Source: Chamaesiphon minutus PCC 6605 (GTDB lineage: Bacteria > Cyanobacteriota > Cyanobacteriia > Cyanobacteriales > Chamaesiphonaceae). Taken from it: 64,000 nucleotides of DNA. Below are positions 1 to 8,242 of the stretch, piece after piece. The stretch is taken from assembly GCF_000317145.1 (NCBI RefSeq), contig NC_020053.1, positions 208,519 to 272,518 of the forward strand, written 5' to 3'. Numbering within the stretch: position 1 is the stretch's first letter; each line of letters opens with the position of its first letter. Under the pieces are notes generated by a model. That model worked only from the letters and a program-made list of their open reading frames with translations. It was not told where the DNA came from and ran no database searches. The translations under genes were made by a program, and so were the position numbers.

Positions 1-13
1 AACCACCATACCT

Positions 14-568
14 ATGTCCGCGATCGACACCCCCGTTACCTTGCGCCTCATGACCGAGCAAGATCTTCCGATGCTCCATGACTGGCTGAACCGACCCCAC
101 ATATTCGAGTGGTGGGGCGGTGAAGAGGAACGCCCGACTCTTGATGAAGTGCTGGAACACTACCTGCCAAGAGTTCTGGCAGAAGAGTCCGTCACGCCGT
201 ACATCGCAATGCTGGGCGAGGAGCCGATCGGCTACGCCCAGTCTTACGTCGCACTCGGCAGCGGTGATGGATGGTGGGAAGACGAAACTGACCCAGGAGT
301 GAGGGGAATTGACCAGTCTCTGGCTAATCCGACACAGTTGAGCAAGGGTCTGGGAACAAAGCTTGTCCGTGCGCTCGTTGAGCGGTTGTTCTTGGACTCC
401 ACTGTGACGAAGATCCAAACCGACCCAACTCCGAACAACCATCGGGCGATCCGTTGCTACGAGAAGGCGGGGTTTGTACGGCAGAAGATAATCACCACGC
501 CTGATGGCCCAGCCGTCTACATGGTTCAAACACGTCAGTCATTCGAGAACGCGCGTAGTACTGCCTAA
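14..568 (+). CDS. aac(6'): AAC(6')-Ib-like aminoglycoside 6'-N-acetyltransferase
   Basis: This GNAT-fold enzyme is expected to transfer acetyl from acetyl-CoA to the 6'-amino group of aminoglycosides in the cytoplasm. The 184-residue protein matches my memory of AAC(6')-Ib along its whole length. Landmarks are EWWGGEE near residue 32, SVTPYIAML, the acetyl-CoA loop QLSKGLGTKLVRALV and the C-terminal AIRCYEKAGF. The GDGWWEDETDPG segment and TTPDGPAVYMVQ keep the Trp and Asp of the ordinary enzyme rather than the -cr variant residues. The stop codon lies inside the R'' box of an attC-like site, as in a gene cassette. No clear ribosome-binding site precedes the ATG; only 13 bases are visible upstream. 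Family assignment is firm; substrate range is inferred. Confidence 0.9.
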   Translation: MSAIDTPVTLRLMTEQDLPMLHDWLNRPHIFEWWGGEEERPTLDEVLEHYLPRVLAEESVTPYIAMLGEEPIGYAQSYVALGSGDGWWEDETDPGVRGIDQSLANPTQLSKGLGTKLVRALVERLFLDSTVTKIQTDPTPNNHRAIRCYEKAGFVRQKIITTPDGPAVYMVQTRQSFENARSTA

Positions 569-647
569 CCAGCCAATGGAGCCGATGCGGTGACGTATTG
601 CGAGGTTTTAGTTCGGTGGCCCGCGCGGCTCATCGGCAACGTTGTGC
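563..647 (+). repeat. attC-like recombination site (cassette 1)
   Basis: The site has an R'' box GCCTAAC at 563-569 and an R' box GTTGTGC at 641-647, 85 bp overall. The inner arms pair: GCCAATGGAGCCG just after R'' is nearly complementary to CGGCTCATCGGC just before R', with one unpaired G, as in the extrahelical bases of attC hairpins. It overlaps the stop codon of the aac(6') gene. Confidence 0.8.
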
Positions 648-809
648 CGCTCAGGTTATTTATTGGGGCAGTAGTTTAGAACTTGTCTGTTGGTGTTCGG
701 CATCTAGTCATCTTGAGATGGTTGATGGGACGTGTTTTTCGATCGGTTGGTGAGGCGATCGCTGCTGATTCTACAATGGGGAAAGTTTTTGCTCACACTA
801 GAAATTCAG

Positions 810-1238
810 ATGAAGCCACAACTCAGAATTGAGATAGCCGATGAACCAAAGCTTGATGAGACTGAATTCATTGTTCGACAACTAATCCAATTCAACAGTC
901 GTTGTGCTGGTGAAGGCAGTTTTCGGCAATTAGCTATTTTCTTACGAGATGCAGACGAGAATTTAGTCGGTGGGCTAGTTGGGTCAACATATTGGCAGTG
1001 GCTATACGTTGATGTTTTTTGGATACACGAATCATACCGAGGAGGCGGTTACGGTATCTCCCTTCTAGCTGCTGCGGAGCAGGAAGCTGTTAAGCGGGGT
1101 TGCCAATATGCCTATTTAGATACGTTTAGCTTTCAAGCACCAGAATTCTATCAAAAGCATGGATACGTTGTATTTGGAGAGCTATCAGACTTTCCAGCAG
1201 GGCACAGCCGATTCTTCTTAAGAAAAGTGCTGCAATAA
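810..1238 (+). CDS. GNAT-family N-acetyltransferase (cassette gene)
   Basis: A 142-residue GNAT acetyltransferase of unknown substrate. The acetyl-CoA binding signature is seen as SYRGGGYGISLLAAAEQEA, followed by the strand and helix YAYLDTFSFQAPEFYQKHGY. I chose the ATG at 810 because the upstream in-frame codons give no GNAT sequence, and MKPQLRIEIADE is a normal beta-1 start. The gene lies between two attC-like sites (563-647 and 1244-1332), and its stop is 5 bp before the R'' box of the second, which fits a single-gene integron cassette. Substrate unknown. Confidence 0.85.
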   Translation: MKPQLRIEIADEPKLDETEFIVRQLIQFNSRCAGEGSFRQLAIFLRDADENLVGGLVGSTYWQWLYVDVFWIHESYRGGGYGISLLAAAEQEAVKRGCQYAYLDTFSFQAPEFYQKHGYVVFGELSDFPAGHSRFFLRKVLQ

Positions 1239-1243
1239 GCGCG

Positions 1244-1332
1244 GCACAACAATCCGCCTGCACACCGACCGTTTAGGAATTACTGGTTGAGTCCGAAAGT
1301 CTACTAGCGGCGGGTGATTGGGAACGTTGTGC
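1244..1332 (+). repeat. attC-like recombination site (cassette 2)
   Basis: R'' GCACAAC at 1244-1250 and R' GTTGTGC at 1326-1332 are exact complements of each other. The inner arm CAATCCGCC pairs with GGCGGGTGATTG before R'. Its 3' part GCGGCGGGTGATTGGGAAC is identical to that of the site at 10634-10718, so the two belong to one sequence family. Confidence 0.85.
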
Positions 1333-1423
1333 TACTTGAGCTATCGGTAAGAATGTAGTCCTAGTTTTCTGCCAAACACAGGACTACGCTTGAGGTGCTG
1401 TTCGAGAACTTGCCAGCTTTGTC

Positions 1424-1455
1424 TTTACATTCTCCAAGACATATGTATAATACAT
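1424..1455 (+). promoter_or_regulatory. Promoter with overlapping MarR-type palindrome
   Basis: TTTACA (1424-1429) and TATAAT (1446-1451) are separated by 16 bp. The -10 box sits inside the palindrome ATGTATAATACAT (1443-1455). The operon that follows encodes a MarR regulator, so autorepression at this site is likely. A strong AGGAGG ribosome-binding site follows just before the ATG at 1507. Confidence 0.6.
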
Positions 1456-1506
1456 ACATATATAGTTTATCGATAGTTAACGTTCAACAATTTTTTAGGA
1501 GGACAC

Positions 1507-1920
1507 ATGAACACTGAATGGCAAAACCGCATTCAGGAGTATTGCGAGGCGTGGACGACTGATAGTGGTTGTCCAAACTTCGATCGTCTTGAAACGTTCT
1601 ACGCAATGGACTCAGATGTTGTCATTTACGATTCGCTACCACCGCTTGAGGGGTTTACTGGGTTTGCACAAATGCGATCCATTTACCCAGGACTATTGCG
1701 GCTTACGGTGTCTCCGAATCAAGACTTGCAAGTAAAGCTACTGGCAGATGGGCAAGTAGCGGTCACTGCCTTTACTTCCCATATGGCATACAGGTTCGAG
1801 GATGGCAACGAGTTTAAGGTGAATGCCAGACATACAGATGTTTGGGAAAAACGGAACAATCAGTGGCTCATCGTCCATGAGCATCCGTCAACAGTGATTA
1901 ATCCAAGCAGGATTGAGTAA
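1507..1920 (+). CDS. SnoaL/NTF2-like domain protein
   Basis: A 137-residue protein with the single-domain SnoaL/NTF2-like cone fold, often seen in ketosteroid-isomerase-like or DUF4440 proteins. The pattern is an N-terminal helix (MNTEWQNRIQEYCEAW), FYAMDSDVVIYDSLPP, then the strands HMAYRFEDGN, ARHTDVWEKRNNQWLIVHEHPS. Translation starts at ATG 1507 behind AGGAGG. It is the first gene of an operon with MarR, EamA and VOC genes. Function unknown; it may modify or bind a small molecule linked to the MarR ligand. Confidence 0.75.
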   Translation: MNTEWQNRIQEYCEAWTTDSGCPNFDRLETFYAMDSDVVIYDSLPPLEGFTGFAQMRSIYPGLLRLTVSPNQDLQVKLLADGQVAVTAFTSHMAYRFEDGNEFKVNARHTDVWEKRNNQWLIVHEHPSTVINPSRIE

Positions 1921-1924
1921 TTTT

Positions 1925-2449
1925 ATGACTATGACTGAACGAACTCTCAATCTTCTCGGTGCGCTGGCTTTAAGTGTAGTCGATGGGATAAATGTGGTTG
2001 TTGAAGCAAGTGTGGGGCATGGTGGAGAGACTCCTGCGGCTCTGGTCACACTAGGCGCAGAACCTGGACTTTCTATCAATACTTTGCGCCAGATTTTGAA
2101 CCTTTCTCACCCTGGAACTGTCCGTTTGGTCGATCGGCTAGCAGCGCAAGGTTTGGTCGAACGTAGAGCAGGCATAGATGGGAGAACGCTAGCATTGTTT
2201 CTCACGAATGCAGGTCATCAACGGCGACAGGCAATTTTGACTGAACGGCGGCAGCAGTTACAGCTTGCAGTGAACGCTTTAACACTCAATGAGCAAAAGC
2301 AGTTAACTCAGCTTATGGAGAAGATGCTTGCTGCCATGACCACCAGTGAGCTACGTGCTTATGCAATTTGTCGTCTTTGTGAGGGCGAAATGTGCCCAGG
2401 CGATCGCTGCCCTGTAGAACAAAAATATTGCCAAATGTTAAATTTATGA
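1925..2449 (+). CDS. MarR-family regulator with cysteine-rich tail
   Basis: A dimeric winged-helix repressor. The recognition region is LSHPGTVRLVDRLAAQGLVERRAGIDGRT. I chose ATG 1925 over the TTG at 1913, which overlaps the preceding stop. The last 35 residues contain a cysteine cluster (CRLCEGEMCPGDRCPVEQ followed by one more Cys) that could bind metal or sense oxidation. The stop overlaps the next start as ATGA, so the EamA gene is translationally coupled. It probably acts on the palindrome at 1443-1455. Confidence 0.85.
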   Translation: MTMTERTLNLLGALALSVVDGINVVVEASVGHGGETPAALVTLGAEPGLSINTLRQILNLSHPGTVRLVDRLAAQGLVERRAGIDGRTLALFLTNAGHQRRQAILTERRQQLQLAVNALTLNEQKQLTQLMEKMLAAMTTSELRAYAICRLCEGEMCPGDRCPVEQKYCQMLNL

Positions 2450-3354
2450 ACAATATCATTATGGCTCTCAGCTACGCCTTTTGCTGGGGAGTTGGGGTAA
2501 CACTGACAAAAATCGCCCTCTCAGAGATTTCAGCGACAACACTCCTGATTATTCAACTCTCGTCTAGTGTTGCATTTCTGGCAACGGCTTGTTATGTGAG
2601 GGATCGCCAACTACCTTTTTCCTGGAAACATCTCAAACAAGGTTTTGCGGGGATCTTTGAACCTGGTTTAACCTATATGGTTGGTATTTTTGGTGTCCAA
2701 ATGACAACCGCCAGCAATGCAACACTAATCGGTTCATCAGAAGTGGTGCTGACGATTTTATTTGCAGCAATGTTTCTCGGTGAAAAATTGACGCGGATGA
2801 AATTACTGCTTGCTGGCCTCAGTTTTTCAGGGTTGCTGTTGTTACTGCTCAAGGATGCTCATCAAGGGGCTAGTCATTCTTCGCTAATCGGTAATTTACT
2901 GTTGCTGATGAGCGTAATCTTTGCGGTTTTTTATGTTCTCTTCAGTAAGAAGCAGATCGCATCATCAGATCCGCTACAACTCACCTCGTCGCAACAGTTA
3001 GTCGGCTTAATCGTGACCGTATTCTGTTTTAGTATGCTATCGATCGTAAATCCCAACTACGAAGTAAATGCTGCTGGGATTTCGCCGCAATTTTGGTTGC
3101 TGGCAATAGGCTCAGGAATTATGGCGTATGGTTTGGGGTTCTTGCTCTATCTCATTGCATTGCAGAACATACCTGTAAGTCAGGCTGCTTTTTATGTTGC
3201 TCTGATTCCTGTTTTTGGTGTAGCTAGTGCAGTTGTGATGATTGGTGAGCAGCCTAGTCTGGCACAGTGGATTGGTGGTTTACTGGTCATTGTTTCGTCC
3301 TATTTCGCTAACAGGTTGCAAACTACTCCGATTCACGACAGAGGACACTTATGA
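2446..3354 (+). CDS. EamA/DMT-family transporter
   Basis: An inner-membrane protein of 302 residues with about ten hydrophobic helices and the two EamA repeats. The first half starts ALSYAFCWGVGVTLTK; the repeat ends show LFAAMFLGEKLTRMKLLLAG and VASAVVMIGEQPSLAQWIGG. It likely exports a metabolite or drug. The ATG at 2446 overlaps the MarR stop by 4 bp (ATGA), and its own stop overlaps the next gene in the same way. Repression of an exporter by an adjacent MarR protein is a common arrangement. Substrate unknown. Confidence 0.85.
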   Translation: MNNIIMALSYAFCWGVGVTLTKIALSEISATTLLIIQLSSSVAFLATACYVRDRQLPFSWKHLKQGFAGIFEPGLTYMVGIFGVQMTTASNATLIGSSEVVLTILFAAMFLGEKLTRMKLLLAGLSFSGLLLLLLKDAHQGASHSSLIGNLLLLMSVIFAVFYVLFSKKQIASSDPLQLTSSQQLVGLIVTVFCFSMLSIVNPNYEVNAAGISPQFWLLAIGSGIMAYGLGFLLYLIALQNIPVSQAAFYVALIPVFGVASAVVMIGEQPSLAQWIGGLLVIVSSYFANRLQTTPIHDRGHL

Positions 3355-3776
3355 TCGCATATGTTTGTCTTGGCACAAATGACATAGTTCGCGCAAGTGT
3401 CTTCTATGACGCTGTACTCGGCGCGCTTGGATTGTCGCGTTGCGATATCTCAGGCGATCCGGACTTGGAAGGCTGGGTCGGTTGGTGTACCTACGGAGAC
3501 CAAGGCATCAAAGAAGTTGTGCTTTGGCTTTGCAAACCCATTGACGGAAAGGCTGCTACCCTTGGCAACGGCTCGATGGTCGCACTGCGGGCAAAAAACT
3601 GGGCAGCAGTTGAAGAGTTCTACACTGCCGCCCTGTCCAATGGTGGTACACCCGAAGGGGCACCGGGACTCCGCCTGCAATATAACCCTGACTTCTACGC
3701 TGCCTACGTGCGCGATCTAGATGGAAACAAACTGGCGGTTGTGTGTCGCGGGTTTACGGAACGGGCAGGGCAGTGA
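3351..3776 (+). CDS. VOC/glyoxalase-bleomycin resistance family protein
   Basis: A 141-residue vicinal-oxygen-chelate fold protein. It begins AYVCLGTNDIVRASVFYDAVLGALGL and ends YAAYVRDLDGNKLAVVCRG, the paired beta-alpha-beta-beta-beta units of the family. It could be a lyase, dioxygenase or drug-binding protein; metal ligands cannot be assigned safely. The ATGA overlap with the EamA gene makes it the fourth gene of the MarR operon. It carries no attC of its own directly downstream. Confidence 0.8.
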   Translation: MIAYVCLGTNDIVRASVFYDAVLGALGLSRCDISGDPDLEGWVGWCTYGDQGIKEVVLWLCKPIDGKAATLGNGSMVALRAKNWAAVEEFYTAALSNGGTPEGAPGLRLQYNPDFYAAYVRDLDGNKLAVVCRGFTERAGQ

Positions 3777-3813
3777 TGAATCCAAGAGATAGTAAGTCAA
3801 GAGATAGTAAATC

Positions 3814-4263
3814 ATGACACCAGAAATTAAGATAGCTTCGATCGAAGATCTGGAAATTCTTTTGCCACTCGTTCGGGCGTTCCACGAATTTGAGGATCTC
3901 CACATTACAGAAGAACAAAGGAAAAGCTCACTTACTACATTGTTAGCCAATGTGGAACTTGGCGGGATTTGGCTAATTTATTACAACCGCCGACCTGTTG
4001 GATATATAGCACTGTGTCTTGGTTATAGTATTGAGTTTGGTGGAAAAGATGCTTTTATTGATGAATTCTATATTAGACCTGAATTTCGAGGAGAGGGACT
4101 AGGGAGACAAACCTTAGAATTTATTAAAATCGCGGCGAAAGATCTTGACATTCGCGCAATTCATCTTGAAGTTGCAAGAACGAATACTAATGCTCATAAG
4201 CTTTACTCTCGCTCTAACTTCGAGGTTCGTGAAAAATATGTACTCATGTCAGTCAATTTATAA
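3814..4263 (+). CDS. GNAT-family N-acetyltransferase, paralogue of 24155-24604
   Basis: A 149-residue GNAT protein. The acetyl-CoA loop is RPEFRGEGLGRQTLEFI, followed by IHLEVARTNTNAHKLYSRSNF. It is closely similar over its whole length to the minus-strand protein at 24155-24604, including the identical end KYVLMSVNL. An attC-like site follows at 4378-4455, so this copy looks cassette-borne while the other is not. A short AAGAGATAGTAA duplication precedes the ATG. Substrate unknown. Confidence 0.85.
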   Translation: MTPEIKIASIEDLEILLPLVRAFHEFEDLHITEEQRKSSLTTLLANVELGGIWLIYYNRRPVGYIALCLGYSIEFGGKDAFIDEFYIRPEFRGEGLGRQTLEFIKIAAKDLDIRAIHLEVARTNTNAHKLYSRSNFEVREKYVLMSVNL

Positions 4264-4377
4264 TGAAACGTATCAATTAATTCCAGCCTTTACTCATTAT
4301 CTCTACAAAGTTAAATTGTCAATCAATGATGTGAAAACCGTTAGAATTTGAACCGCATAAAGTATGAGTGGTAGCGT

Positions 4378-4455
4378 GCCTAACAATCCCGTTGCACGCC
4401 GACCGTATTTAATCTCTTCGTTATTACTAGCAGCGGGTGAACGGGGGCGTTAGCC
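4378..4455 (+). repeat. attC-like recombination site (cassette 3)
   Basis: R'' GCCTAAC at 4378-4384 and R' GTTAGCC at 4449-4455. The arms AATCCCGTT and AACGGGGGC pair, and TACTAGCAGCGGGTGA belongs to the same family as the 3' halves of the sites at 1244, 10634 and 29558. The other sequence in 4264-4660 is non-coding; I see no gene in it. Confidence 0.8.
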
Positions 4456-4660
4456 ATCAGGTTACTGGTGATAGCGTAAACAAAAAATCATCTGTCAGAA
4501 TTAATTCAAAGATTGTTGAGGGAGCGATCGCCCCTTCAAGCCCCGAATACTTACCATAGAAACTCTTGATACTTGCAAAGCACAAGCCTGATGGAAATTT
4601 CTGACCCTCCATTACAATGGAGGAATATTAAGCAACTGTAAATCTTCTTCTCAAGTCTTT

Positions 4661-5506
4661 ATGCCGTCTTCCATGCTTCAACCCGCTGCAACGATTCTGA
4701 CAAATGAGTGGGATGGTCTGCGGGTCGAGTATGGGCGGCTTGATGCCGTAGGCGACTTTGATTTTGCCATGCCGAAGCAGGGTTTAAGCGTTGCATTTGA
4801 ACCCCACGAGCAAGTAGTCTGGTCGGTGGATGGGCAATCCCAACAGACGAGCTTACCCGCAGGTAGTGTATTTCTGTATGGCGATCGAGAGTTTGTTTGG
4901 CATCGCCGAGTCAAACCGAGTGAATATGTGAACTTGGAGATCGATCCGGCCTTGTTGCCGCAGATCGCCGTCGAAAATGGATTATCTGCGACGACAGAAG
5001 TTGAACATCGGATTATTTTTCAAGATCCAACGGTTCTCCATGTCTCACAATTGTTGAAGGCAGAAGTGCTCAGTGGTGGGCTGGCGGGCAACTTGTATGT
5101 AGAGTCGCTGCGGAATTTGTTAGCTGTGCATCTGTTGAGGAACCACACTAGAGGCATCCTTCAGCCAAAAACTGAAGTCGTTTGTCTAGAGGGTTTGAAG
5201 CTCAAACAACTGAAGGACTACATTGAGGATAATTTGGCTGAGGAGCTGGCGATCGCGACCCTTGCGACCCTAATTCCTATGAGTCAATTTCACTTTGCTC
5301 GTGCTTTTAAAGCTGCCACTGGAGAACCACCTCACCGTTACATTATGCAGCGGCGGATCGAACGGGCAAAAATGCTGCTTTCGGTCACACGGCTTTCGGT
5401 GGCAGAAGTCTCGTACCAAACGGGATTTTCTAATCAGAGCCATTTCACGGCGCAGTTTCGGAAAGCGATCGGCATGACTCCAAAGCATTTTCGAGAGCGC
5501 GTTTGA
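4661..5506 (+). CDS. AraC-family transcriptional regulator
   Basis: A 281-residue activator: an N-terminal cupin-like sensor (about 1-165) and a C-terminal double helix-turn-helix (about 175-281). The HTH is clear in ELAIATLATLIPMSQFHFAR and RLSVAEVSYQTGFSNQSHFT, ending AIGMTPKHFRE. It is followed by a broken paralogue (5621-6662) and a truncated one (6673-7062), so this locus is an AraC duplication cluster next to aldo/keto reductase and SDR genes that it may control. Confidence 0.9.
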   Translation: MPSSMLQPAATILTNEWDGLRVEYGRLDAVGDFDFAMPKQGLSVAFEPHEQVVWSVDGQSQQTSLPAGSVFLYGDREFVWHRRVKPSEYVNLEIDPALLPQIAVENGLSATTEVEHRIIFQDPTVLHVSQLLKAEVLSGGLAGNLYVESLRNLLAVHLLRNHTRGILQPKTEVVCLEGLKLKQLKDYIEDNLAEELAIATLATLIPMSQFHFARAFKAATGEPPHRYIMQRRIERAKMLLSVTRLSVAEVSYQTGFSNQSHFTAQFRKAIGMTPKHFRERV

Positions 5507-5620
5507 ACAAAAGGTTCATTGTCTACAATTCTCCATGCAAAAATTCTGCAATAATAACTGGTAGAATCGCCCTAATTTTGCTCAACTTCAAAGCTTGCGT
5601 AGCTTCTTGGAGAACCCTTC

Positions 5621-6662
5621 ATGTCTTCTCAATCTCCGTCCGAACTGCTCAACGATGAATGGGTTCAGGTCAGCCAATCGATCGCTGCGGATGGGTTGGT
5701 TGTGCGGCATGATATTGAAACTCCTGATGAGATTGCAACCTCTGGCGCATCACATCATTTTCTCTGTTTGTTCCTAGATATACTCCGCACGGGCATAACC
5801 TGAGCTTTCTAGAATCAGGAAAATCTGGAGGATACTTTTTCTCCCCTTCCCCTGTCTTGTCTCGCTTCTATCGGCGGGAAACCCGCCGAGCGCGAGCCGC
5901 TTTCCCCTCTAAACACAAGCAATTTATGACCGTGCAAAGTATAGCTGGGGAAATCAGCGTCAAGTGACTCGCTGCGAGGGTCGAGAATTTGATGGAGAGC
6001 AAAAGCGAGGAGATCTTTGGTTAGTTCCAGCGGAGCGGTCTGCATACTGGCACTGGGAAAGTACAGATGAAGTAATGCTTTTTATAGTAGATCCAGTCTT
6101 TCTATCGCAGATTGCGGCTGAAACACATGGCATAAAGAGCGATCGCGTCGAACTACTCAGCACGGTTCAAGCACACGATCCAAAGCTATTGTCTTTAGCC
6201 GTATCATTTCAGCAGGAAATGCAGCAACCGCAGTGGGGAAATCAGCTCTATCTGGAATCTTTAGCCAATCTATTCTGCATTCATCTATTGCGGCACCATT
6301 GCGCCCATCAGCCCAAACTGCGCGACTACGAAACCGGACTTTCGCCTTATCGACTCCAGCAGGTGCGAGACTTTATTCAGGCTCATCTCGATCGAGACAT
6401 TCAGCTTGCTGATTTGGCTGAAACTGTGAATGTGAGTCGTTATTACTTTATTAGATTATTCAAACAATCAACCGGAATTACTCCCTATCAATATCTGCTT
6501 CAGCAGCGTATTCGTCGGGCTAAAGAAATACTGACACAGCAGCGGGAAGTAGCGATCGCGGAGATTGCCCTTAAATGCGGATTTGCTAATCAAAGCCACT
6601 TTACCGCGCAGTTTGGTAAAGCGATCGGTATGACTCCAAAACAGTTTCGAGCGAGTGTTTAA
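5621..6662 (+). pseudogene. Disrupted AraC-family regulator
   Basis: The N-terminal part reads from ATG 5621 (MSSQSPSELLNDEWVQV to HHFLCLFL) and stops near 5800. The C-terminal part reopens at 5913 in another frame as YSWGNQRQVTRCEGREFDG, then continues to a complete AraC double HTH ending GMTPKQFRASV. About 110-130 bp of unrelated sequence separates them, including a CGGCGGG/CCCGCCG hairpin (about 5872-5888). A protein from the GTG at 5964 could still be made, but it would lack part of the sensor. Best read as an insertion-disrupted paralogue of 4661-5506. Confidence 0.8.
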
Positions 6663-6672
6663 TCAAACCTAT

Positions 6673-7062
6673 TCATTGCCTAAATTGCTCCATCTGAAAG
6701 TTTCGCAATAAGTGTGTGGTCAAAACTGTGACGATCGAGGCAACAAACATTTGATTCATCAGTTGTGGTACTTGAATTTCGGTTTGCAGCAGTTGGAGCA
6801 GGTGCAAGATGGATGGATCGCTCACTGTTTGGGAGTCGTTGAACGGGAGAGTCAGGGATTGGAACTGTTCTGCCATGTTTAGCTGGATCGCGCTGGGCTG
6901 GATTGTCAGATGCAGATGACTAGTGAGCGGGGATGTGAGCATCGGTGAGTCTAGCGACGGATGCGCGATCGCTAAACTCACCACAACATTTGAGTCGGCA
7001 TCAGGAACCAACTGTAAGCATTCGACTGTCACCCCGTCCCAAGCGGTACGGAGCTTTGACAT
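6673..7062 (-). CDS. Truncated AraC-type sensor domain without HTH
   Basis: A 129-residue protein resembling only the N-terminal sensor half of the neighbouring AraC regulators. Its DGVTVECLQLVPD matches the DGLRVEYGRLDAV region of 4661-5506, and ILHLLQLLQTEIQ to VLTTHLLRN matches VSQLLKAEVLS to LAVHLLRN. There is no DNA-binding domain. Its ATG shares a base with the TAA of the aldo/keto reductase (TAATG), so it may be co-translated. It could be a remnant, or a sensor that modulates the neighbouring regulators. Confidence 0.6.
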   Translation of the reverse strand: MSKLRTAWDGVTVECLQLVPDADSNVVVSLAIAHPSLDSPMLTSPLTSHLHLTIQPSAIQLNMAEQFQSLTLPFNDSQTVSDPSILHLLQLLQTEIQVPQLMNQMFVASIVTVLTTHLLRNFQMEQFRQ

Positions 7063-8174
7063 TATGCAACTCCTGCTCCAGTCGATTGGATCGACCGCTC
7101 AGGGGCATAACCGATGGGCTGCTGACCCACCGCGACACCGCCATGAATCATGCCCTGAATTTCGTCGCCAAAAAAGCTGTAGGGGAACTGAGCTTCAGGA
7201 CGACTGACGCTTTCTAAGCGATCGCACAACTCAGCCGGAATCGTAAAGTCTAGCGCCTTGAGGTTATCTTCTAGTTGCGATAACCGGGTTGCACCGATAA
7301 TCACCGAAGCGATACCGGGACGATTGGCAGTCCAGTTCACCGCCACTTGAGCCATGCTGCGATCGAGTTCTTGGGCAACCTTTTCCAGTTCAGCAACAAT
7401 CTTCCAGTTGCGATCGCTAAACTTCTGAAAGGCTGGATTAGAAACGCCTTTGACGGTTTCTAGTCGCCCTTCCCCCGTAGACCCGCCTTCGCTGGGTTTA
7501 TATTTGCCGCTCAGTAAGCCACTGGCCAATGGACTCCATACCATCACGCCCATGCCCAAGGCTTGCCCTAAATCAATAAACTCGCGCTCGATGTTGCGCT
7601 CCACTAGAGAGTATTCCAATTGCAGCGTCGAGATCGGTTCGTACCCGCGCCATTCTGCTAAAGTTTGCGATCGAGCCGCATACCAAGCAGGCGTATCGCT
7701 TAAGCCTACATGACGCACTTTACCCGATCGCACCAGATCGTTTAGCGTCCGCATCACTTCTTCCGCAGGTGTAATCGTGTCCCAGGTGTGCAGAATATAG
7801 AGATCGATGTAATCGGTTCCCAATCGTTTGAGCGATCCTTCTACGGCTCTCAGAATATTCTTACGTCCATTACCGCCCGCGTTGGGATTTCCAGGTTCAG
7901 CGTTGTAAGTAAATTTGGTTGCGATTACGGTGCGATCGCGCAGATTGCGTTCATAGATGAACTTTCCGAGCCAAGATTCACTGGTTCCATTCGTGTACAA
8001 ATCGGCAGTATCGATAAAATTTCCCCCTGCTTCAGTGTAGGTGTTGAATAGCTGTCGGGCAGTCTCTTCATCCGCTCCCCAGCCCCATTCCGTGCCAAAA
8101 GTCATCGTACCAAGGGCTAAACGACTGACCCGTAAGCCCGATTTGCCAAGGGTGTAGTAAGTATTGATAGACAT
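7062..8174 (-). CDS. Aldo/keto reductase
   Basis: A 370-residue NADPH-dependent oxidoreductase of the AKR (beta/alpha)8-barrel type, likely cytoplasmic. Catalytic residues are visible: Asp and Tyr in FIDTADLYTNG, Lys in TVIATKF, and His in LYILHTWD. The cofactor-binding end SVIIGATRLSQLEDNLKALD is typical. The length is somewhat long because of a C-terminal tail. Located between AraC-type genes and an SDR, it probably belongs to a carbonyl-detoxification group. Native substrate unknown. Confidence 0.9.
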   Translation of the reverse strand: MSINTYYTLGKSGLRVSRLALGTMTFGTEWGWGADEETARQLFNTYTEAGGNFIDTADLYTNGTSESWLGKFIYERNLRDRTVIATKFTYNAEPGNPNAGGNGRKNILRAVEGSLKRLGTDYIDLYILHTWDTITPAEEVMRTLNDLVRSGKVRHVGLSDTPAWYAARSQTLAEWRGYEPISTLQLEYSLVERNIEREFIDLGQALGMGVMVWSPLASGLLSGKYKPSEGGSTGEGRLETVKGVSNPAFQKFSDRNWKIVAELEKVAQELDRSMAQVAVNWTANRPGIASVIIGATRLSQLEDNLKALDFTIPAELCDRLESVSRPEAQFPYSFFGDEIQGMIHGGVAVGQQPIGYAPERSIQSTGAGVA

Positions 8175-8242
8175 GAATTGATTCCTATTTCAATGCTGAA
8201 TGATTAATTGCAAAACGAGAGATGTCTTTTGAGTGGCTTTGC

